In this document: positions 19,801-28,800 of the stretch, piece after piece
How the letters are laid out: every line of letters starts with the position of its first letter
Position numbering within the stretch: position 1 is the first letter of the stretch
Assembly: GCA_020445565.1 (NCBI GenBank)
Contig: JAGRGI010000062.1
Coordinates: forward strand, 16,952 to 80,951
Length of the DNA: 64,000 nt
Origin: Chromatiales bacterium
Lineage (GTDB): Bacteria > Pseudomonadota > Gammaproteobacteria > JAGRCI01
Direction: 5' to 3'
The notes under the pieces: model-generated
Seen by the model: only the letters and a program-made list of their open reading frames with translations
Told to the model about the DNA's origin: nothing
Database searches by the model: none
Translations under genes and position numbers: made by a program

Positions 19801-22800
19801 TGTCCGCACGGGTGTCGCCCAGGAAGAAGGCGCCGCTTTGCACCCCGGCATGGGCCTGTCCCGGCGTTTTGCCCTTGATCTCCCGTTCGAAGGTCAGGCC
19901 CGTATAGGCATCCGACGGTTGTAATCCGAAACCGCCGAAGGGCATCCAGGTCAGCAGATCGGCGACCCGCAACGCAGTACCCTTGTTATCGACGAACACG
20001 GCGGTGCGGTCGTCCTTCTCGCCATGGTCGTCGAGCAGGTAGCCGCCGCTGGTCAGGCCGGCATCGAACCTGTGCTCATGAAACAGGTTGGGCGCAGGAA
20101 AACCCAGGGCATAGCTTTTGAGCAGCAGTTGGCAGCTGGGCGCGCCGTCATCGTCGGTGCCGGCCGCAAAACCGATCTTTATATCGAGCGAAATATTGCC
20201 CAAGCCCTCGCTCGGCGAGTCGGCCAGCAGCGACAGTGGCAGATCCCCGCTGAAAGGACACCCGGGTACGGCGGCCTGCACTGCTTTCTTCCGGTACTTG
20301 GCAATCCGCTCGGGCGAGAGCTCGGGCAACAGGGACTGCAAATAGGCATCCATGCGCCCTCCGCCGACATAATTCACCAGGTCGGCATTGCTCGGCAGAC
20401 TGACTCCCAAGGGCTTATCCTTGCTGGCGTCCTTGCCACTGACGGGTTTGGTTTCCTCCTGACCGATACGGACGAAGCTCAGTACCTTGCCGGTCCGGCC
20501 GGCTTGAATGGTGATCTCGCTGGCACGCGCCCAGGCCACGACGCTGCGGTCGCTGCTGGCAACATGAATCTCGTAGTCGCTCTGTACGGCCTTTTCCAAC
20601 AGTTTGATCCGCAGGCGCCGCGGCCCGCCCTGCGGCACGATGACCTCGCTGGCGCGCACGGGGTCGACAACGATCGGCGCAAGTCCGTCGGCCGGATTCT
20701 GGGGCGGATCGACCACCCGGATCGTCAACGTGATTGCCTTCACCCGCTTGGCAGGCAGCGCAGGGGCTTGCCGGTCCGGCTCCCAAACCTCCAGTTCCAG
20801 TGTCGCACTGCCCTTGGCCTGCCCGGCCAACAGTATATCGGCCTCGGTGGCGCCCCTCGGCAAGACGGGATAGTCACGGGCCTGCACCGGACGCAGCTCG
20901 GTCGACAGCAGTTTGGGGCCGACGAAGGCCAGGAAATCATCCTTTGCCTTGCCGAAACCGGAGCGGCTGAAATCCAGCGTACCGGTCACGCGTGACAAAC
21001 CCGGTTTCAACGCACTGACAAATCCCTTGGGAAAACTGGACCGCACGCTGACCGACCCACCCTCGGCCTCGAACGTCACCATCTGGGTCGCCAGCGGCCC
21101 GACCAGCTGCGCCAGGAACCAACCCACCGGCACCCGAACCGGTACCGGGGGTGCGGGAGGTGGCAGCACAACGGTGACCGGAGGAATGGTCTTCAACAGC
21201 TTCCGCGCCGCTTCGAGGATGTCCAGACCGCTGATCGCGCCGCCCAGGAAGTCGAGTTTGACGGAGGTCAGCTCGGCAAACCCGGTACTGCCCAGCCAGT
21301 TGGCCAGGTAGCTGCCATTGTCGCTGACGTATTTCTGCCACAACGTCAGATCCGTCATCGGCGGTACCAGAAACATCGGAATGTCCGCTTCCAGAAGCCT
21401 GTAGCTGTCGTCGCCCGTGATCTTTTGCGCCAGCAGATTCGTCAGATACTGCCCTGCCTGCGGCCCGAAGGATGCGAACGAGCGCGGTTGAATGTCGATG
21501 CTTTCGACGAAACCGATACCAACGATGACCAAGGCGTAATTGGAATAGATCACCTTCCCTTCGGGCGATTTGTGTACCGCGCGTATGATCGTGATGCCCG
21601 CGCCGGACGCTGTCATCTTGCCATCCGGACCAAATGTCACCTTGGCCACGGGCGGCACTTTGGGTGTCACGAGCCCCCCCGTCGCCTGCTTGGTCTTTTC
21701 GTCGAGCTTTCGTTGAATGCGTTTGGTCAGATAGCCCTTGATCTCGTCCCAAATGGCCTTCAATACCGGGTTCACCGGCCCCGGCATTTCGCCAAACACG
21801 GCCTGCGGATTGAGGATTTGGCCAAGGTCCTGATAGTGCGTTTCCGCGGAGCGTGTCACGTCCACGCCATCGGCCACCCGAGTCACCTTCAACTGCACGG
21901 TGATGTGCTCAGGCCGGGTTGGATTCTTGGGATCGCCGGAAGGCTTGCGCAGCAGGACGATGCCCGGGTCCAGCGTCAGGCCGCCGATCTTGTCGCCCTT
22001 CACCGGTGGCGCGTCGATCAGCACCTCGGCCTGATCGCTAGCAGCCACCGGTCGCCCCCGAGAGTCCACACCCGCCGCATAGGCCCGGTTCGCCAGCAGA
22101 CCGCCGCCGGCATCGTCCGGCAGTTGGTAGATCAGATCCTTTTGTTCGCGGGCACCGGCGGCCAGATCGAATGGTGCCGTCGGCGGCAAATCCAGTGCGT
22201 ACAGATGGGTGTTGTTCGTCCCGGAGCCGGCCTGCGTAAACGGCTGAATCAGATCCAGGTCGCTCAATGTCACCTGGGTCAGATCCGAAGGACCGTCGTT
22301 GATGATCTCGATGCGATACGCCAGCCGGTCGCCGGGCCGCGCCTTGACCCGCTCGTGCCAACCTTCCAGGCCGGGGCTCTTGACGCGTTTGACCACGCGC
22401 AACAGGGTATCCGATTGACCGGGCTCGGGTTTGGCTGGTTTCCTGCGGACGACGTCGACCTCGTCGTTGGCGCTTCCACCGCTTAGGGTCTGCGCGGTCG
22501 CGATGATGCGGGTAGTCGCATCGGCGGGGAGCTTGACGTACTTGTCCGGCGATTCGGTTTCGAAACGGTAACGCCCGTCCGGCTCCTTGACGACATTGAC
22601 CTGCGTATCGCCCACCTTTACCCAGGCCAGCGGCTCGGCGCTTTCAACATAGCCCCACACCGGCATCTGTTCCGCCTGGGTTTCAAAGGGCGGGTCCTGC
22701 CTGGGCGGGGAGTAGATCGTCACCACCGGGCTGCCCCGTGGCGGCCGCACGACGTTGATCTTGACCAAGGAGGACACCGGCCCCACCGAGTTCCTCGCCG

Positions 22801-25800
22801 TGTCCAGGCCGCGGACCGTGGAAACACCGAGCATGGGCCTATCGCGGTCGTCGGCGATCGCCAGCTCCCGGTCCAGGGTGTGGGCCTTGCCAGCCGCCAG
22901 ATCGGGTAGATCGATCCGGCCAAGTCGCGAGTCCTGAACATAGACGTCGCTGAGGTCTTCATTGCCGGTGTTGCGCACGATCCAGCTGAGATCGACTTTG
23001 CCACCGGGAGACACCGCGGTCTGATACTGGCGGTCGGCCAGCGCGATGAGTTGCACCCGTGGACTGGGCGGCGCCCGTTCACCGATCAGGCAGGCGCTGG
23101 ATGCTGGCGGATCGGGTAGTTCCCTGGGGGGCGGCGGACGCACGTTGTCGGTACGCAACGGCTTGGCGTCACTGTTCTTGCCGATCAGGTAGTAATAGAA
23201 ACCATCGTAGTTATTGGCCTTGTCGTACTCGGAAAAGCGCTCGTCCGGGTCGGCCAGGAGCTGAACACGATGGATGCCGGTAAGGACGGGCTTGATCTCG
23301 AACAGGGGCTTCTTGCTCAAGGCCTTCTTGTCATCCGGTGATTTTGCCTGGCCAAGCTTCGGATCCAGATCGAAACAACGCTTGGGCAGATTTCCTTTCT
23401 TGGTCAGGAAGTGGCTTTCGCCGGGTTGCAGGTCGCAACTGACACGGGCCAATTCGCGGTCGTCGTGATAGAAGGCCAGGTTGACCGCGCGGGTACGTTC
23501 GTAGCTGCTGTTGTACAGCCGAGCGGGAACCTTCAATCGCAGTTCCTCGGCCCCCCGCTCCGGCTTGTACCTGGGCAGATAGACGTCTTCGCACAGGTCC
23601 AGGCGTTCCTTGCGCTCCTTGCCATCGGTGAAATGCTCGACAGTCCGCTGGTGCACCGCGTTGACCCGGTCATTGCCCGCGACCTGATCGATGAAACTCA
23701 AGACGTCGATGATGAACTGGTTCGCCTTTTCCTCGTCGGCGATTTGCGGTGCGATATCGGCCTTGTGGCGGTACATGCGATAGGCCATCAGGGCCTGCTC
23801 GTCGGTGAGCAGACGCCTGCCATCGTCATCAAGCAGTTGCAACTTGGCACTCAGCAGGGCGCGTGAAGCGATGTATTCCGTAAAACCCTCGCAACGCTTG
23901 TAGGAAAAGTCGTCGATCGACTCCACGGCTTCCGGCTTTTGGGTCTTGGTCAGACAGCCCTTGTCACTGCGGTATTCGGTACGATCCGAATCCAGCAGGT
24001 GCCGGTTGCCGGCATCGCTGCTGAGCAGCAGCCCGTAGACGGTGCGAATCCCTGCCTTGGCGGCCTTGTGCAGATGTTTCAGGTAGTCCGGCGACTGAAT
24101 CGGCACGTCGCCGAGACCGACACCCTTGATGCGAATCCTGGCCCCTGATTGATTGAGCGCGAAGTCCTCCAGGCAGGACCATTCGAGTCCTTCCAGGCGT
24201 GGCACGTGGGTCGGCTCGATCTCGGCATCGCCGTCCAGGATCGGCACCGTCTTGCCGGATTTCGGATCGAAACGCTCACTGAATGGCTCGGCCTTGCCGC
24301 CGACCGGCGGGTGAATCGGCCGTTGCAAAAGGGTCAGTATCCGGGCGAGGTCGAATCCGTTGTTGTAGACCTCGTCGCCGGCACGCACCCACTCGCCTTC
24401 CAAGGCCCAGCGCAGGATGTTGCCATTGCGGCCCAGGCACAGATCGCCGTAGGGGTCGTCGCCGCCACCGCAGTTGGTGCCGGTTACCGGCCTGACGTCG
24501 CGATACGCATACTTCAGGCCGGTGTCGCGTATCGGAAATACCGTGACGTCGGCGGTCTCGAGACCAGGTTGGGCGTGGATCGCCTCTTCCATTGCCACAG
24601 CGCAGGACTTCGCCGCCTCGACCCTATCGGCGGGTACGATGAGCTCGAAATCGTAGTCGCTCAGGCCCGGCTGATAAGCGGTGGAGCACTGTCCGTCATC
24701 GGACCAGATGCAGGCACTGCTGCCCTGCGAAAGCAGAGCGGTGTTCTTGTTCAGCGCAAAGCCCTGGCCGGCACAATGCTCACCCTGCATTCCTTCGAGC
24801 AGGCCGCGAAGCAGGCGGATCCTCTCCTGATCCTGTGTCGAAAAGCGTACTTCCCTGGGGACCGGGGTCTGGGTGACGTCGACACCGTAGTCGCGGCTGC
24901 ACGCGTTGGCCCTGCGGTAGATCAAGACCCCCTGATCGCGTTGCAGGACATAGATCAGGCCCTTGTCGACATCCAGCCGTATATCCTGGGCCCCGCCACC
25001 CTTGATTGGCAGGCTGCTGAGAATGCGATCATCGCGGCCGTTGCCATCCAGATCGAGCAGGCCGTCGTGGTTGGCACGCTTGAGGTCGATCGTCAGCAAG
25101 GCCTCATCCGCGGCCACGAAAGCGATACCCTCGTCCGGCAGAGCGACGGCACTGTAAGTCGCATAGCCGGTGGGGATACGGCCGATGACCTTGGCCTTGT
25201 GCGGCTCGGTGATATCCACGAAGGTCAGGCGCTCGGCACCTGCTTCACCCAGCAAGGCCAGGTTGCGATGTTCGTCGAACAGGGTGATATCGTCGCCGTC
25301 CTCGTTTTCCTCGATCCCTGTCTTGCCGTCGTCGTCCACATCGACCATGACACCCCTGGCCACCGATACCCGCATGGCCTTGCCCGGCTGCCCTTCGGGG
25401 CCTACCGCCACGTGATGCATTTTGACGAGACCGCTGCTGTCGAAGATGTCCAGATCATTCTTGACCGCCAGCACCAAGCCCTCTTCGACCCACAGATCAG
25501 CCGCGCTGTAAGGCTGGGGGAACTCTTCGTCCAGATTGATCGCCGTGGCGACGATGGTATTGATACCCGGCTGCAAGGGAATCTCGGCACTGCCCTCGCA
25601 GACACTGCCGCTGAGGGCGGCCCGATCCTCGGTCGTGCGGCGCATGTGTTTGGCGGTCGATCCGCAATGGGCGACGATACGGCCGTTGATCCACAGTTCG
25701 TCGAACCGACCGGCGTTCTTGACGCCGGCCGAAACAACGACCGTTTCCGCATTCACAACCGAAAGGCTGGGAAGATTCAGGGTAACGGTACCCGGCCCGG

Positions 25801-28800
25801 CCAAGGGATTGCTGGCGTAGTCGCGCAAGACCCATTGGCTGACGCTGTCCAGTTCCGTGCCGTCGGCGGTATAGGCGGTGGCCCGCAGGGTGTTGAGGCC
25901 CTCCACCAAGGGCAGATCCTTCAGCGAGAAGGCGAGGCCCTGATCGTCCGGCGAGCGCTCGACCGTGGCCTTGAAACCATTGATATGGATCGTGGCCACC
26001 CGGGGATCCTTGATCGCGCCAGAGACCGTAACCCGGTCTCCCGCGTTCGCCAGATGGGCGGGGGAGCTGATCGCGAACTGCTCACTGACGGTCGCCTGAC
26101 GACCGTCGTCGCGCACAACGATGGCGCCGGCCTTGTCCTTGGGGATGTAGGACGGCCCGAAGCGCTCGCCGCGAGTCTTCGGCGTGCCCTGTGGGATCGC
26201 CTTGCTCAGGTCCACGGTCATCAGGCCAATGCCTTGATTGATGAAGTACGCCGTGTGTCCGGCATCCGTGACCACCTTCCACGGATAGGCGGTGGTCTTG
26301 GGGATGCCGTCGATGTTGGCGGTAAAGTAGTCCTTGATCTCCCATTGGAGATCGAGACTGCCGATGAACTGACGCGCCGACAATGCGGTCCCGGCGGGAT
26401 TCATGATATCGACCTTCATATCTTCGGAACGCATGCTCGAAGACAGCGTCGGCATCACCAGCAGCTTGGCGGTGTCCTGCAGCACGTCCAGGGGAAGCGA
26501 CACCAGGGTATTGGAGCGAAATTCGGGGTTCTCGGGGCGGTTGATGTCGTAAACCTGGATGCTGCTGAAGGTCCCGGAATTGCCGGCGGACACCAGGGCC
26601 AGATCGCCCTTTACCGGCTGCCCGTTGCGTCCGGCAAAGTCCACATTCGGCATCATCCGAACCGACCAGATGGGTCCGTAGCGGTCGAGCGACAGCGGTG
26701 TCCGCTTCAGCAGCCGGGGTTTGGCCACGTCCCTGGCGTCCACCGTGACGAAGCTGTTGACGCCTTGATCCGGCTGGCGCTGCGAAACCAGGAGAACATC
26801 GTCGGCAACGTCGAAGCTCTTGGCCCAGGGGAGATCCACCTTGCCGGCCGGTTCCAGCCCGCCGCCGGTGGTGAACACGAACTCGAAGTCCTGCTTCAAC
26901 CCCCCGCCCTGCTCGGGGGCCTTGCCCGCGCGGCGGATCGCGCCGGTAACCACCAGGGTGTAACGGGTCTCGGTCGCCAGGGGCCGTTCCGGCGTAAGGG
27001 TGGCCAGGTAGCTGGTTTGATCCTTGGACTGACGCGTGTCACGCCTGGCGGGCACCGAATTGCCTTGCGCATCGACGATCTTGAACGACTTGTCCGTGAG
27101 GGTGCCCGGTTCGATCAGGTGCGAGAAACTGACCGCCAGGGTCGCGTCCACCGGAACGGCATAGTTGGCCGGTGAAACAACGCCGGTCACCTGAAGATCG
27201 TTGTCGTCTTCCCCCAGTACCAGCACCTCGGAGAGGCTTCCCGGCGGCAAGGCGGGAATATCGGTGGCGAAGATGCGGGTATTGGTGTCTTGGTCGACAA
27301 CGTTGATCTGCGCCGGTACGCCGGCCGGCACGGGGATGACGGAAAACTCGTGGGGATTGCGGTCGGGCCAGTTGGTGAGTGACTGAATCGAAGTGCCCAG
27401 CGCGTGCAGGCCCTGAAAACCCCGCAGGGAATTGGTATACGCATTGGCAATGCCGCTCGAGGTCTCGTGAATCCCTTTCAGGCCCTCGCGCACCCCTTTG
27501 TCGGCGCCTACTGCGCCCACCACCCCCTTGGTCGATGCCGACTGCAAGAAATTGTGTGTCAGATCCGACGCCAGCATCGTGCCGTTGATCGCCTGCACGA
27601 ACGCCAGCGAGCCGGAAGCGAACACCGCCATCACCAGTTGGCTGGTGTCCTTGCGGATGCCACGGTAAGGCGGCGAGGCCGTTTCGATCACCCGGCTTCC
27701 GTCATCCAGGGTCTTGAGTGCGGCCTTGTCGGCCAGATCCCAAAACGGCTTACCGTCGACCTCGCGAACCGCGAACAGCAGAAATTGTTCGTCACCGGTC
27801 AGGATCGGACTGGCAGGAAAGCGAAACTTGATGTTGGGCGGATCGCCACGGGCGCGGATACGGATTGTCTGACCAGGCGTGGCCTGCCGCGGCAGTTCCA
27901 GTTGCAGGCTCGGGGCGCCATCGAACACCGCGGTCTGACGCTCCGCACCCGAAGGCTTGGCAACGATCTCGATCTCGGCCGCGAGTTCGGCGGCCTGATG
28001 TGCCTGGTCGCGCGCGGACAGTTTGACCTTCAGCAGGGCACCGGGCTGCAAATCCGACGGAATCGCCAGCTCCCGGTCGATGCGAAACAACGGGATGCGG
28101 TCACGGGTGGTCAAGTCGGGGTAACCGTCGATGGACAACTCCATTTCCAGCAGATCGGCGACCTCGAAACCGCTGAGGTCGAAGGACATCGCACCGGCAA
28201 TGAAGCCCGGCATGTCCCTGGAAAACGGATTGGGCATATCACGCGCATCGAGCGGATGTGTGCGAACGATGGTGTCGGGGCCGACCAGCCCTTTCGGAAT
28301 CACCACGGCGGTACCCCGTTCCCCGTGAATCGCACCGCCGTCCCCATCCAGCACGGCGGTGCCCGGTGGCGGTGTCACCCGGCCGATATCGAGCACGTGT
28401 TCGTTACCGCTCTGGTCGAGGAGTACCATTTCCAGCTTGTCGATGAGTCCGGCCGCGATCGACAGCGCAAAGCTCCCGTCGTCCTCGGCCTGGACACTGA
28501 CGTTGACACCGGTGCGGGTGTTGCGCACGGTGACCAGCACGCCGGCCTCCACCGTGCCCTGGGAGGCGGAGATCCGCGCAATACCGGCAGCGTCGGGCGT
28601 ACCGGCCACAATCCGGCCCGCTTCGGGAGGCTCCGGCGGCGTGTTGTCCTGGGTGGTAAACGAGGTGACATGCGCCCCGTTCGCCTGATTGCCGGCCAAG
28701 CGAGTGCCATAGCGATCCACGAGCTCCGGGCCGATCTCAACACGATAGGCGGTCGTTTCCTTGAGCAATCGGGAAGGACGGATCAGCAGTGAACGTCCAT

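Noticed and set aside
24149..27175. 1008-codon plus-strand open frame
   Set aside because: It lies wholly antisense to the 4652-residue giant, has no signal, domain or ribosome site, and its composition is that of a high-GC reverse-frame shadow.
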